Source: Candidatus Endomicrobium neocapritermitis
Lineage (GTDB): Bacteria > Elusimicrobiota > Endomicrobiia > Endomicrobiales > Endomicrobiaceae
Assembly: GCA_009778325.1 (NCBI GenBank)
Contig: WRJZ01000030.1
Coordinates: forward strand, 1-45,057
DNA: 45,057 nt
Reading direction: 5' to 3'
Shown here: positions 1 to 8,415 of the stretch, in pieces
How positions within the stretch are numbered: position 1 is the stretch's first letter
Layout: the number at the start of each line of letters is the position of its first letter
Program-made: the position numbers and the translations under genes
The notes under the pieces: model-generated
Database searches by the model: none
What the model saw: only the letters and a program-made list of their open reading frames with translations
Told to the model about the DNA's origin: nothing

Positions 1-2
1 AA

Positions 3-2714
3 CTTGGCTCCGAAGAACAACGTCAACAATGTCCTGGCTTATCTGATGATCATACCGGAAATACGTTTGGAGCAGCTATGAGGTTTGCATATCACTACTT
101 AACAGATCAAGAGAATGTTATAGACGAACACGGAGCTCTCGCGGGTCTTGTTGGAGATGGTGAGTACGAAAGTCCGGAATATCGCGTTAATGTTAAAGAA
201 AAACACGCAAAAAGAGAAGCAGAAAGAAAAGCGCTTGAAGACATCAATGAAAAATATGTCCAAAAGGTTAAAGATTTTTTTACAAATTATAACAATTCCA
301 AAAATGCCACTGGCATATTTTCTACAGAGCCAAATATAGCTATTAATTTAGCTAATCCTCCCATCTATGTCATAATTGGCCGCGATATTTTGGATGCTTT
401 AAATTCAGATATACAAGTATTAACAAATGATATATTAAATAATAAAAATAATAGGCTAAATGACAACCATAAAAAAGAAATTAGAAAAATGATGGGAAGT
501 CTATCTGAGTTGGTAAAAGAATATAAAGATGAAAAATCAAAAGTAATCGCAGCTCAAGCACAGCCTGCCGCCGAAACAGGCGCGCAGACTGAGATTTCCC
601 TTACCGCGAAATTTATAGGTGATATTCTCAAAGCTATTGCCAAGCTGTTGGGAATAAAATTAAAAGGTACATATATTGCTAAAAATTATCCAGAACTTTC
701 AGGACTTGATGATGTAATAAATCTTGGCAAGTACTCCGACGAACAAGCTCTTTTTAATAATTTGATTGAAAAGGCTCAAAAAGGTAAAAACGTACATGCT
801 GTTATGCCTCTGGAAGACATGAATATTGATGACACATCTGAAAAAATGCAATCTAACGGTTGGCACCTTAAGAAAAAGAAAGGGAAAGAAGACGTTGAAG
901 TTTTACAAACAGGATTAAGACATATTTATAGTATTTCATTTGTTAATAATTCCGGTTTTTCAATAAATATGTATTATTATACTGCGGATAAAGATGACAA
1001 GGCAAAAAAAGTAAATGCTTCTTATGACGCTTTGTCCCATATAGTAAGGCATGTTCTTGAAGGTTCTGTCGGGGTTATTGAAAACGATTTAGATTCCGGT
1101 ATTTCTTACGCTGATTTGTTGATTCTTTCTCCGGAATCTACTGTTTACGCGAGAACAAACAGTACCGAAGATGATAAGGATGCGCAAAAAAAATCATATT
1201 CCAATGTTACATACGGCAAAACTGAAGAAGATAAAATTAAACAATTAGGGCAAGAAAGAAAGATAAAGAAAGAAGGCAACGATATGCGTAATCAGCCCAG
1301 AACTTTTACAATAGCCGATGTTTCCAGAATTACAGATACAAAAGTTTTAGGAAAAATAGATAAAGTAGGGTCAAATACGGCTATTATAAGGTTGAATTAT
1401 TCCGGTTTTAAAGATAATGCTCAAGCTATTCGTAAATTTATTGCGGAAGCGCATAAAATGGATATAAGCGTAATACTTGAATTCAAAACATCTACCGTCC
1501 AAGAAGCAAGTCAAATGTTTATTGATTTAGGCAATAACACAGGCAGCATAAAAGCTTTAAGAGATAAAAGCGGACGCGGTATTGACGGAATGATTTTTGA
1601 TTTTGACTCGTTTAATAAAGATGATATATCGGAAATAACGAAGTCCGACGCAGTAAAAGGACTGCTTTCTGCCGTAAAAGGAGAAAATGCAGACGGTTTG
1701 CTGGCTGTAAAAACTTCTCATTATACGGATGAATTTAAAAGTAACGGCTTTACGGATTTTAATAATAAATGGATAGAAATACTCAAGCGCAGCGGAGAGT
1801 ATAATAAAGAAACATTAGAAGCAAACGAACTTGCGAAATCAGCGGTTAAAGAAATTGAAAACGGCGCGGAAGCAATCGGATTTAGCATTGACGATATTGA
1901 GCTTCTTGAAAATCAGGGAATTAATTTTAATTTTACGGCATTGATACTTGGAATCGTTGCTAAATGGGTTGCCGCCCTTAAAAAGACTCCAGAGGGAAGA
2001 TATAGAGAAGGCAAACGTTCGGGCCTTAATGAGAAAATTCCTGTTTCATTCGTGGATGAGGCATATATTGAAAATCGGTTATATGGAATTTTACGTGGCA
2101 TGCGCGTAGTGAAATCGAATAATGACCAACATAATTTTTTGCAGCAGTTTACTAGAGATCTGAGTGCGTTAGTGCCTACTAACAAATCCAAATCATTTAT
2201 GCTTGAAGCGAGTAAGGAGCTTTCCCTGGATGACGAAAAATTATTATTTGCAGAAGTAATAGGCTATTTGCAGGGAATGCTTGAAAGAATAGAGTATGAC
2301 AGGCATGCGAAAGGGTTAAAGTTTAAGATAAAAACTGACGCAGATATTTACAGGTCTGCTTTGGTTGAAGCAAGAATGTATAAGTTAACTACAGATACTT
2401 CCATTCCAAATGCAAGAGGATTGTTGGCTAAAGAAATAAGAAATAAGGATACGGAAATTGATGAAAATCTTGCAAAAGTTGGAAGGCTTATATTTCAAAA
2501 TAATAAAGGGCCTAAGCCTGAAGAGCTCCGTGAAGCAATCAATACTCTTGCATGGATTATAGAAAGCGGAAAGGTTTCGCCTGAAAATAAACCGATAGCG
2601 CTTACCTACTTATTAGATTTATTGGCAGCTTACAATAAAGAAGCCGGCAATGTGGAAAAAATAGTTGTCACGGATAAACGCGCCGGAACTCTGGCAATTT
2701 TGGCATCGGCTTAA
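3..2714 (+). CDS. Large protein of unknown function, 5'-truncated by window edge
   Basis: The reading frame is open from base 3 with no stop before the first in-frame ATG at 78, so the gene very probably begins outside the window; about 903 codons are visible. I recognise no family with certainty. The visible part is hydrophilic, Lys/Glu rich and without membrane segments. Counting from the ATG at 78, a region at about residues 405-590 alternates hydrophobic strands and helices (IIRLNY, ISVILEF, IDGMIFDFDSF) in a way that recalls part of a beta/alpha barrel; this is a weak guess. The C-terminus ends in small residues (LAILASA), much like the end of the 2174-residue protein at 33797-40321 (SSMLAAA), so both may belong to the same class of giant secreted proteins. 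A strong terminator follows. Function unknown. Confidence 0.75.
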   Translation, partial: LGSEEQRQQCPGLSDDHTGNTFGAAMRFAYHYLTDQENVIDEHGALAGLVGDGEYESPEYRVNVKEKHAKREAERKALEDINEKYVQKVKDFFTNYNNSKNATGIFSTEPNIAINLANPPIYVIIGRDILDALNSDIQVLTNDILNNKNNRLNDNHKKEIRKMMGSLSELVKEYKDEKSKVIAAQAQPAAETGAQTEISLTAKFIGDILKAIAKLLGIKLKGTYIAKNYPELSGLDDVINLGKYSDEQALFNNLIEKAQKGKNVHAVMPLEDMNIDDTSEKMQSNGWHLKKKKGKEDVEVLQTGLRHIYSISFVNNSGFSINMYYYTADKDDKAKKVNASYDALSHIVRHVLEGSVGVIENDLDSGISYADLLILSPESTVYARTNSTEDDKDAQKKSYSNVTYGKTEEDKIKQLGQERKIKKEGNDMRNQPRTFTIADVSRITDTKVLGKIDKVGSNTAIIRLNYSGFKDNAQAIRKFIAEAHKMDISVILEFKTSTVQEASQMFIDLGNNTGSIKALRDKSGRGIDGMIFDFDSFNKDDISEITKSDAVKGLLSAVKGENADGLLAVKTSHYTDEFKSNGFTDFNNKWIEILKRSGEYNKETLEANELAKSAVKEIENGAEAIGFSIDDIELLENQGINFNFTALILGIVAKWVAALKKTPEGRYREGKRSGLNEKIPVSFVDEAYIENRLYGILRGMRVVKSNNDQHNFLQQFTRDLSALVPTNKSKSFMLEASKELSLDDEKLLFAEVIGYLQGMLERIEYDRHAKGLKFKIKTDADIYRSALVEARMYKLTTDTSIPNARGLLAKEIRNKDTEIDENLAKVGRLIFQNNKGPKPEELREAINTLAWIIESGKVSPENKPIALTYLLDLLAAYNKEAGNVEKIVVTDKRAGTLAILASA

Positions 2715-2731
2715 AAATAATCCGTACTTTC

Positions 2732-2780
2732 AAAAAATCCCGGCAGGCCGGAAGTATTCGCCTTGCCGGGATTTACTTTT
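2732..2780 (+). terminator. Rho-independent terminator
   Basis: Arms AATCCCGGCA (2736-2745) and TGCCGGGATT (2764-2773) pair perfectly, extended inward by GGC/GCC with a one-base bulge, and are followed by a T-rich stretch. It sits 20 nt after the stop of the left-edge gene and insulates it from folK. Confidence 0.8.
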
Positions 2781-2802
2781 ATTTACGTAAATTTTGTATA
2801 AT
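2772..2802 (+). promoter_or_regulatory. Candidate promoter of folK-panB-panC, probably leaderless
   Basis: A perfect TATAAT lies at 2797-2802 with a TTTACT-like -35 at 2772-2777 (19-nt spacer). The folK ATG starts at 2810, only 7 nt after the -10 box, so transcription would begin at or next to the start codon. No Shine-Dalgarno sequence precedes the ATG, which fits a leaderless message. Confidence 0.5.
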
Positions 2803-2809
2803 TAAACAA

Positions 2810-3340
2810 ATGAAAAATAAAATTTATTTGAGTTTAGGGTCAAATATCGGAGACAGGGCTGAAAATATTCTGTCCGCTTTGTCTTTTTTGCAAAGCAGCG
2901 GTTTTGTGGAAATTAAGAAAATTTCGTCTTTTTATGAAACTTCCGCTGTCGGACCGAAACAGAGGGATTTTTATAATATAGCCGTTGAGGCCGGGACGCA
3001 GATTTCTCCGTACGGACTGCTTGCGCTGATTAAGCACGGCGAATTTTTGCTGGGGAGAAAAAAAAGTAAGAACGCTAAACGCTGGGGGCCTCGCCTCATA
3101 GACATAGACATACTGTTTTTCGGAAATAAAATTATCGGAAAAGACAGTTTTGCGGCAAGGCTTGACTCTGATTTGATTTTGCCTCACAAAGAAATTCAAA
3201 ACAGGCTTTTTGTATTATATCCTCTTAATGAAATCGCCGCGGATTTTGTTCATCCGGTTTTAAATAGAAAAATCAATGCGATTTTGAAAAAAAACAGATT
3301 GACACTTAAAAATCAAAAGGTTAGAATTATAAACGTATGA
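2810..3340 (+). CDS. folK: 2-amino-4-hydroxy-6-hydroxymethyldihydropteridine pyrophosphokinase
   Basis: Transfers pyrophosphate from ATP to hydroxymethyl-dihydropterin in cytosolic folate synthesis. The 176 residues match the usual HPPK length. Visible hallmarks are the N-terminal SLGSNIGDR (residues 8-16) and the signature [14 protein letters not shown] (91-104), in which D98 and D100 correspond to the two magnesium-binding aspartates. The gene is the first of a three-gene run: its TGA overlaps the panB ATG (ATGA). The start has no Shine-Dalgarno sequence and lies just after a TATAAT box, so a leaderless transcript is likely. No folP or folB is adjacent, so the pairing with pantothenate genes is a cofactor operon rather than a folate operon. 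Confidence 0.95.
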   Translation: MKNKIYLSLGSNIGDRAENILSALSFLQSSGFVEIKKISSFYETSAVGPKQRDFYNIAVEAGTQISPYGLLALIKHGEFLLGRKKSKNAKRWGPRLIDIDILFFGNKIIGKDSFAARLDSDLILPHKEIQNRLFVLYPLNEIAADFVHPVLNRKINAILKKNRLTLKNQKVRIINV

Positions 3341-4134
3341 AAAAGACTGTTACGTCAATAATAAAAATGAAGCTGGACGGGCAGAAAATAGCAATGCTTA
3401 CGTGCTACGATTATGCGATGGCAAAGCTTATATCTTCGCAGGATATAGACATCATTCTTGTAGGCGATTCTTTAGGCAATGTTAAGCTTGGGTATGAAAA
3501 TACTATACCCGTTACTGTTGATGATATGATTTATCATACAAAATCCGTAAAACGCGGCAATTCCGGAGCGTTTCTTGTTACGGATATGCCTTTTATGTCT
3601 TATGAGGTAAGCATTCGGGACGCGGTTTATAATGCCGCGCGTATTATAAAAGAAGGCGGAGCGGAAGCCGTTAAAGTTGAAGGCGGAATTGAAATAGCAG
3701 ACAAAGTTAAAGCCATATTGGACGCTAAAATACCGGTTATGGGGCATTTGGGGCTCACGCCTCAGGCGATAAATAAGTTTGGCGGATTTAAAGTGCAGGC
3801 AAGGGAAGAAGCCGCGCAAAAAAAACTTATTGAAGACGCAAAAGCTTTGGAAGAAGCCGGAGTTTTTGCGATAGTGCTGGAAGCGATTCCGGAAGAGCTT
3901 GCAAAAAAGGCCGCCGAAACGTTAAAAATACCTGTAATCGGAATCGGAGCGGGAAAGTATTGCGACGGTCAGGTCTTGGTAATTGACGATATGCTTGGCA
4001 TGTTTACGGACTTTACCCCGAAATTTGTAAAAAGATACGCTAATGTCGGCGAAACGATAAAAGACGCCGTTAAAGATTATATAAATGAAGTCAGGGACGG
4101 CAAATTTCCTCAGGAAGAGAATACGTATAAATGA
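3337..4134 (+). CDS. panB: 3-methyl-2-oxobutanoate hydroxymethyltransferase
   Basis: Transfers a hydroxymethyl group from 5,10-methylene-tetrahydrofolate to ketoisovalerate, giving ketopantoate, the first committed step to pantothenate and coenzyme A. At 265 residues it has the normal length. Motifs seen are LTCYDY (21-26), VGDSLG (42-47, magnesium ligand D44), VTDMPF with D83, and AVKVEGG with K113 and E115. The ATG overlaps the folK stop by 4 nt, and the gene's own TGA overlaps the panC ATG, so translation is coupled along folK-panB-panC. The enzyme uses a folate cofactor, which gives a reason for sharing a transcript with folK. Confidence 0.96.
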   Translation: MKKTVTSIIKMKLDGQKIAMLTCYDYAMAKLISSQDIDIILVGDSLGNVKLGYENTIPVTVDDMIYHTKSVKRGNSGAFLVTDMPFMSYEVSIRDAVYNAARIIKEGGAEAVKVEGGIEIADKVKAILDAKIPVMGHLGLTPQAINKFGGFKVQAREEAAQKKLIEDAKALEEAGVFAIVLEAIPEELAKKAAETLKIPVIGIGAGKYCDGQVLVIDDMLGMFTDFTPKFVKRYANVGETIKDAVKDYINEVRDGKFPQEENTYK

Positions 4135-4970
4135 AAATCATCAAGAAAGCTTCCGAGATGCAGCGAATTGCTTTGAAACTTTTTAAAGACGGGGAAGAAG
4201 TCGGGCTTGTTCCGACGATGGGCGCTTTGCATGAGGGGCATGTTTCTTTGATAGCTAAATCCGTAAAGCAGGATGACATAACTATTGTTTCAATTTTTGT
4301 TAATCCTACGCAGTTCGGCCCGAATGAAGATTATTTAAAATATCCGAGACCTTTTGAGCAGGATATTGCGGTTTGCAGGAAAAATCATGTTGATTATGTT
4401 TTTGTTCCTTCAACCGCGGATATGTTTCCCGAAGGGCACAAAACATTTATAGAAGTAAAAGATATGCAGGATGTTCTTTGCGGCGAATACAGAAAAGGCC
4501 ATTTCCGAGGAGTAGCCACCGTAGTCGCGAAACTTTTTAACATAACTTTTGCAGAAAGGGCTTATTTCGGAATTAAAGATTTCCAGCAGCTTAGAATAAT
4601 TGAAAAGACGGCTAAAGATTTGAACTTCAGGACGAAAATTATTCCGTGCCCGACAGTCAGAGAAAAAAACGGATTGGCAATGTCGAGCAGAAATTCTTAT
4701 CTCGGAGAGAATGAAAAAAAATCCGCCGCTGAAATTTCAAAAATACTTAAAGAAGCTAAAACCGATTTTAAAAATAAAAACGCTTTGCAGATTGTAAAAA
4801 AAACGCGCGCAAGGCTTGAATCTTTGCCTGAAAGTAAAATAGATTACGTTGAAATGCGCGATTATAATAATTTATCGCCGATAAATATTAATACAAAAAA
4901 AGCTGTTTTAGCGGTTGCCGTGCGGATAGGCAAAACCCGGCTGATTGATAATATTGTGCTTGTAAAATAA
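4131..4970 (+). CDS. panC: Pantothenate synthetase (pantoate--beta-alanine ligase)
   Basis: Joins pantoate and beta-alanine with ATP hydrolysis to AMP. Its 279 residues are typical. The nucleotidyl-transferase fold signature is clear: [11 protein letters not shown] (27-37, HxGH-type motif with H34 and H37), [27 protein letters not shown] and the KMSKS-like AMSSRNSYL. The start overlaps the panB stop by 4 nt. panD, which would supply beta-alanine, is not in the window. The gene ends the cofactor operon; a palindromic intergenic element follows 28 nt later. Confidence 0.96.
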   Translation: MKIIKKASEMQRIALKLFKDGEEVGLVPTMGALHEGHVSLIAKSVKQDDITIVSIFVNPTQFGPNEDYLKYPRPFEQDIAVCRKNHVDYVFVPSTADMFPEGHKTFIEVKDMQDVLCGEYRKGHFRGVATVVAKLFNITFAERAYFGIKDFQQLRIIEKTAKDLNFRTKIIPCPTVREKNGLAMSSRNSYLGENEKKSAAEISKILKEAKTDFKNKNALQIVKKTRARLESLPESKIDYVEMRDYNNLSPININTKKAVLAVAVRIGKTRLIDNIVLVK

Positions 4971-4998
4971 AGTGTGAAGTTTTGAGAGTGGAGATGTT

Positions 4999-5052
4999 GT
5001 GTTTCGGCGAAGCCTAAACCTATTTAAAAGTTTTCGCTTTTGCGAAAACACC
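4999..5052. repeat. Palindromic hairpin-doublet element, copy 1
   Basis: Two adjacent hairpins: GTTTCGGC-GAA-GCCTAAAC (5001-5019, one mismatch) and GTTTTCGC-TTTT-GCGAAAAC (5030-5049), separated by an AT-rich CTATTTAAAA-like link. Outer GTGTTT/AAAACAC ends also pair. The sequence up to the next gene ends in GTCGTTAAAGGGGG, which supplies its Shine-Dalgarno sequence. Related copies lie at 28031-28077, 40832-40877 and 45007-45054, and a variant at 31707-31749. Confidence 0.75.
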
Positions 5053-5104
5053 ATAATTATTACTTATTATTTGTTATTTATTAATTGTCGTTAAAGGGGG
5101 CGCA

Positions 5105-5638
5105 ATGCTGAGAAAAAAGTATATAGTAAAGCCCAGAGTGCAATGGAAGTATTTGATAATTCTCACGCTTGTCATGGTTATAAGCGCGGTGCTTTGTTAT
5201 TACGCGTTTTTAACTTCTCTTCAGAATGCTCCGGGTATGGATCAACTGAGCGCGGGTACCGTTAAAAATTTCCAAAGGGCATATACCAGCGGATTTTTCT
5301 GGATAATATTTGTTTTTGTTATTTTTGTTTTAATCCAGAGCATATTTTATTTTCACAGAATTATAGGCCCGCTGTTTTTCTTTGAAAAAGTTATGAAAAA
5401 GCTTTCAGAGGGCAATTTCGCAATCAAAATCCATTGGAGACAAAAAGACGAAACAAAAGAGCTTGCAACTTTAATAGGACAAGCGATAGAAAATACGAAA
5501 GCGTCCGTTTTGGAAGACAGGCGGAAAATAAAGGAAGCCGTTGAAGCAATTGACGCCGGAAATAATGAAAAGGCGAAAGATATACTTTCAAGCGTTACAA
5601 AATGGTGCAAGACGGAAGTTACCGCCGAAGATAAGTAA
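5105..5638 (+). CDS. HAMP-domain membrane protein without output domain
   Basis: Residues 15-36 and about 63-84 are membrane segments separated by a short extracytoplasmic loop of roughly 26 residues. Residues 85-135 fit a HAMP linker: the FHRIIGPLFFFEKVMKKLSEGNF stretch with its conserved proline begins helix 1, and a second amphipathic helix follows. The protein stops after a further helix (to 177), with no histidine kinase, cyclase or methyl-accepting domain, so it is a stand-alone HAMP protein of unknown role; it could modify another receptor. The start is supported by AAAGGGGG a few bases upstream. Two nucleotides separate its stop from the nadB ATG, so the two are cotranscribed. Confidence 0.75.
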   Translation: MLRKKYIVKPRVQWKYLIILTLVMVISAVLCYYAFLTSLQNAPGMDQLSAGTVKNFQRAYTSGFFWIIFVFVIFVLIQSIFYFHRIIGPLFFFEKVMKKLSEGNFAIKIHWRQKDETKELATLIGQAIENTKASVLEDRRKIKEAVEAIDAGNNEKAKDILSSVTKWCKTEVTAEDK

Positions 5639-5640
5639 AA

Positions 5641-7212
5641 ATGGTTAAATCCGATTATTTGGTCATAGGAAGCGGCATTGCCGGTTTGAGCTTTGCTTTA
5701 AAAGCATGTAAAAGCGGAAATGTCGCTTTAATAACAAAAAGAAAACTTTTTGACTCCGCCACGGGAAAAGCTCAGGGCGGGGTTGCCTGCGTTACGGATA
5801 AATCCGATTCTTTTGAACAGCACATTCAGGACACGATAGTGGCCGGAGCCGGTCTTTGCAGCAAAAAAATAGTTGATATGGTTGTCAGAGAAGGGCCTGA
5901 CAGGATAGATGAACTCATAAAAATGGGAGTAAAGTTTTCAAAAAAAAGTTACTCCGATTCGGAATTTGAACTCGGGCTTGAAGGCGGCCACAGCAAAAGG
6001 AGAATTCTCCACGCCGGCGACAGCACAGGTAATGAAATAGAAAGAGCTCTGATAGAAAATATTGCCAAAAACCCGAACATTATCGTTTATGAAGAATATA
6101 CGGCCATAGACTTGATACTTGACGACAAGGGCGTTTGCCGCGGTGCTTATGTTTTCAGAAATGAAAAATCAGACGTTGAGATTTTTGAAGCCAAAGTAAC
6201 TGTTTTAGCGAGCGGCGGAGCCGGGAAAGCATATTTGTACACTTCAAATCCCGATATTGCCACAGGCGACGGAATAGCAATGGCTTACAGGGCCGGAGCC
6301 GACATAGCGAATATGGAGTTTGTGCAGTTTCATCCGACATGTCTGTTTAATCCCGACGCAAAATCGTTTTTAATTTCAGAAGCGGTCAGAGGCGAAGGCG
6401 GAATTTTAAGGCTTAAAAACGGCGAAGCTTTTATGGAAAAGCATCATCCGCTTAAAGAACTTGCCCCCAGAGATATTGTCGCAAGAGCCATAGACAGCGA
6501 GCTAAAAGCGAGCGGCGACAGTTTTGTGTATCTGGACATTACCGCAAAAGACAGAGATTACCTTATAAAAAGATTTCCTAATATTTACGCGACATGCCTG
6601 GGATACGGCATAGATATTTCAAAAGACATGATACCCGTCGTTCCGGCGGCGCATTATTTTTGCGGCGGCGTTTTGGTTGACGAAAACGGAAAAACAACGA
6701 TAAGAAATCTTTACGCCATAGGCGAAACCTCGTGTACGGGCCTGCACGGCGCGAACAGACTTGCTTCAAACTCGCTTCTTGAAGGTTTGGTTTACGCCCA
6801 CAGGGCTTACAGCGATTCAACGGCGCTCATAAGCAAAAAATATGCCGATATTAATCCGAAACAGATAAAGAATTCGCAGTCCGCGTCGGGAGAGTCAACC
6901 GTTTTTGTGCAGGATTGGAACGAGATAAGAAGGCTGAACTGGAACTATCTGGGCATTTCAAGATCCGACGAAAGGCTTTTAAAAGCCGAAAAAAGAATTG
7001 ATCTTCTGGAAGAAGAAATTGACCAGTATTTCTGGAGTCTGCCTTTTACGGTTGACAGAATAGAAGTCAGAAATATCGCGTTTATTTCAAAAATGATCGC
7101 GCGCTCCGCGTGTCTGAGAAAAGAAAGCCGCGGTCTGCATTATAATATCGACTATCCTTTTACGCTTCCGGAAGCAAAAGATACGATTATAAGAACGGCA
7201 GAAGCTGAGTAA
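5641..7212 (+). CDS. nadB: L-aspartate oxidase
   Basis: Oxidises L-aspartate to iminoaspartate with FAD, the first step of de novo NAD synthesis. The 523 residues show the flavoprotein pattern of the fumarate reductase/succinate dehydrogenase family: GSGIAGLSFAL (10-20, FAD-binding Rossmann motif), AQGGVACV, GGAGKAY, MEFVQFHPT, SEAVRGEGG, APRDIVARAID and the C-terminal flavin contact GLHGANRLASNSLLEGLV. A C-terminal helical domain (WNEIRRLNWNYLGISR) favours NadB over SdhA/FrdA. nadA and nadC are not adjacent, which is unusual. The last codons (from AACGGCAGAAGCTGAG at 7194) coincide with the start of an intergenic repeat that recurs at 10417 and 11845, so the extreme C-terminus may be repeat-derived. 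Confidence 0.93.
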   Translation: MVKSDYLVIGSGIAGLSFALKACKSGNVALITKRKLFDSATGKAQGGVACVTDKSDSFEQHIQDTIVAGAGLCSKKIVDMVVREGPDRIDELIKMGVKFSKKSYSDSEFELGLEGGHSKRRILHAGDSTGNEIERALIENIAKNPNIIVYEEYTAIDLILDDKGVCRGAYVFRNEKSDVEIFEAKVTVLASGGAGKAYLYTSNPDIATGDGIAMAYRAGADIANMEFVQFHPTCLFNPDAKSFLISEAVRGEGGILRLKNGEAFMEKHHPLKELAPRDIVARAIDSELKASGDSFVYLDITAKDRDYLIKRFPNIYATCLGYGIDISKDMIPVVPAAHYFCGGVLVDENGKTTIRNLYAIGETSCTGLHGANRLASNSLLEGLVYAHRAYSDSTALISKKYADINPKQIKNSQSASGESTVFVQDWNEIRRLNWNYLGISRSDERLLKAEKRIDLLEEEIDQYFWSLPFTVDRIEVRNIAFISKMIARSACLRKESRGLHYNIDYPFTLPEAKDTIIRTAEAE

Positions 7213-7325
7213 AACGACAGAAGATAAGAAGTTTGGAAGCTTGGAAGTTTGGCAAAGACAACAACGACAAAAATAAAACTGCCAAAGCTCCTATAAGCTT
7301 CTAAGCTCTCCAAGCTTCTTTCTTA
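7194..7325. repeat. AAGCTT-type inverted repeat element
   Basis: Begins with AACGGCAGAAG inside the end of nadB. The left arm contains GAAGTTTGGAAGCTTGG and TTTGGCA, and the right arm TGCCAAA, AAGCTTC and CCAAGCTTC, so the element can fold into a long imperfect hairpin. Relatives with the same words occur at about 8619-8706, 10417-10535, 11845-11935 and 32826-32900. Confidence 0.6.
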
Positions 7326-7370
7326 GCGCACAATTCGCGCTTGACATCTCTAAAATCTGTGTTTTCTATG

Positions 7371-7495
7371 TCGTCATTGCGGCCGCCGAGCCGCAATCTT
7401 GCCGTAAATCATAGATTGCGGGTTCACCGATTGAGACATTCGAGGACAGGCTCGCTCTGCCCGCAAACGCGAGGTTTTTCGAGAAAACCTTGTAA
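7371..7495. repeat. Degenerate GTCATTGCGG repeat; no gene
   Basis: The stretch holds short inverted repeats, notably ATTGCGG (7375-7381) with CCGCAAT, and a second CGCAATC/GATTGCG pair, resembling dispersed GTCATTGCG-type elements of other bacteria. Between 7496 and 7730 I see only AT-rich sequence with no codon pattern, ribosome site or strong structure. Confidence 0.35.
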
Positions 7496-7730
7496 TAATA
7501 TTGGGTAAATTGCAATTATTGCTAATATGCAAATTGAACATTGCAAAATATACGTATTTTTGCAATCCATAATTTACATCGCTAAGGGGTTTGAAATGGA
7601 ATATACCCGCGCAATTTGGCAAAAAATTGTCGCAGGGAGTAATAAGTGACGGGAAAAGTTTAGCTTTTGTTATATATGTCGACACACCCTAAGTTGCTAC
7701 GTCCCCTTCCCCTTTTACCTGATATAAATA

Positions 7731-7758
7731 TTGACAAATAGGGATTATGTGGTATAAT
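7731..7758 (+). promoter_or_regulatory. Strong promoter of the type III toxin-antitoxin RNA
   Basis: TTGACA (7731-7736), a 16-nt spacer, and an extended -10 TGGTATAAT (7750-7758) give a near-consensus housekeeping promoter. It is the best promoter in the island and lies directly before the RNA repeats, as expected for an antitoxin RNA that must be made in excess of its toxin. Confidence 0.85.
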
Positions 7759-7764
7759 ATGACT

Positions 7765-7926
7765 GCAGTGAAGATACTCGTGGGAGAGCTAAGCCACGAG
7801 GGTAAAATAAAAAAAGCTCAAATGGAAGATACTCGTAGGAGGGCTCCCCCCGAGGTTAAAAAAACAAATGAGCTCAAGAATTGAAGAAAAACTCCTCTCT
7901 GCGTCACAGAAGAGGAGTTTTGTTTT
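7765..7926 (+). ncRNA. Type III antitoxin RNA, two 55-nt pseudoknot repeats
   Basis: GAAGATACTCGT occurs at 7770 and again at 7825, and a third, partial GAAGA at 7883, giving about 2.1 repeats with a 55-nt period. Unit 1: stem CTCGTGG (7777-7783) with CCACGAG (7794-7800); loop GAGCT (7786-7790) pairs with downstream AGCTC (7815-7819) across an A-rich linker. Unit 2: CTCG/CGAG outer stem, and loop GGGCTC (7841-7846) pairs with GAGCTC (7870-7875) with one G-U pair. This is the H-type pseudoknot layout known for ToxI, CptI and TenpI RNAs. In that family the toxin cuts the transcript into single units, which then inhibit it. The start of transcription is inferred from the -10 box. Confidence 0.82.
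7888..7926 (+). terminator. Attenuating terminator between antitoxin RNA and toxin gene
   Basis: AAAACTCCTCT (7888-7898) and AGAGGAGTTTT (7911-7921) form a perfect 11-bp stem with a 12-nt loop, followed by GTTTTG. A terminator placed between the repeat RNA and the toxin gene is a hallmark of type III loci: it limits toxin mRNA by letting only some transcripts read through. Confidence 0.88.
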
Positions 7927-7938
7927 GTAAGGATATGT

Positions 7939-8415
7939 ATGTATAACTCGAAAATAGAGCTTATTTTACTCTCGCAAAGTTTTTATAATGATTTCCCTCA
8001 AAATAAATTTCCTGAGATTTTGACGAAAAAAGATCGCCCGTATATGCTGTTTCTTTTAACGATAGAAGGGCAAACATTTGGAATACCTTTTAAATCAAAT
8101 ATACGTCATAATTTTTCTTATATTACAGGGGAAGTTTTTAATTCCTCTCTTCAGAAAAAAGAAAGACGCGGGCTTGACTACACGAAAGCTATAATAATTA
8201 CAAAGCGGGAATATATAGACGCTAAAAGACCTATTTTTAATGACCCGAAAGAAAAAACGGCCATATTCGGCAAAGAACATCTTATATTAAAAGGGTTTAA
8301 AAAGTTTTTTAATAATTATTGTTCAATAGTAAAAAGGGAAGTGAAAAATATGCCTACGGCTTATAAATTTTCAACTCTTCAATATTTCCATAAAGAATTA
8401 GGTCTTAATTGTTAA
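7939..8415 (+). CDS. Type III toxin, CptN/TenpN-like endoribonuclease
   Basis: A 158-residue protein that fits the ToxN/AbiQ superfamily, close in length to CptN and TenpN toxins (ToxN itself is about 171). Seen features: a short N-terminal strand then SFYNDF (14-19), the DRPYMLFLLTIEGQTFGIPF stretch beginning at residue 32, and SNIRHN (53-58), which occupies the place of the catalytic Thr/Ser-Lys region of ToxN. GLDYTKAIII (78-87) is another expected block. AAGGA at 7929-7933 is a good ribosome site 5 nt before the ATG at 7939; an alternative out-of-frame ATG at 7935 is ignored. The family assignment rests on protein pattern plus the upstream promoter, repeats and terminator, and the context is decisive. 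Members act on cellular RNA and several stop phage infection. Which subfamily it joins needs a profile search. Confidence 0.85.
   Translation: MYNSKIELILLSQSFYNDFPQNKFPEILTKKDRPYMLFLLTIEGQTFGIPFKSNIRHNFSYITGEVFNSSLQKKERRGLDYTKAIIITKREYIDAKRPIFNDPKEKTAIFGKEHLILKGFKKFFNNYCSIVKREVKNMPTAYKFSTLQYFHKELGLNC

Noticed and set aside
7374-7685. 103-codon reading frame on the minus strand
   Set aside because: It runs through a degenerate repeat, has no ribosome site and no recognisable protein pattern.
7765-7926. Riboswitch such as preQ1-I or guanidine-II (tandem hairpins or pseudoknots before a terminator)
   Set aside because: The conserved core bases of those classes are absent, and the downstream protein fits a type III toxin, which accounts for the repeats and terminator better.
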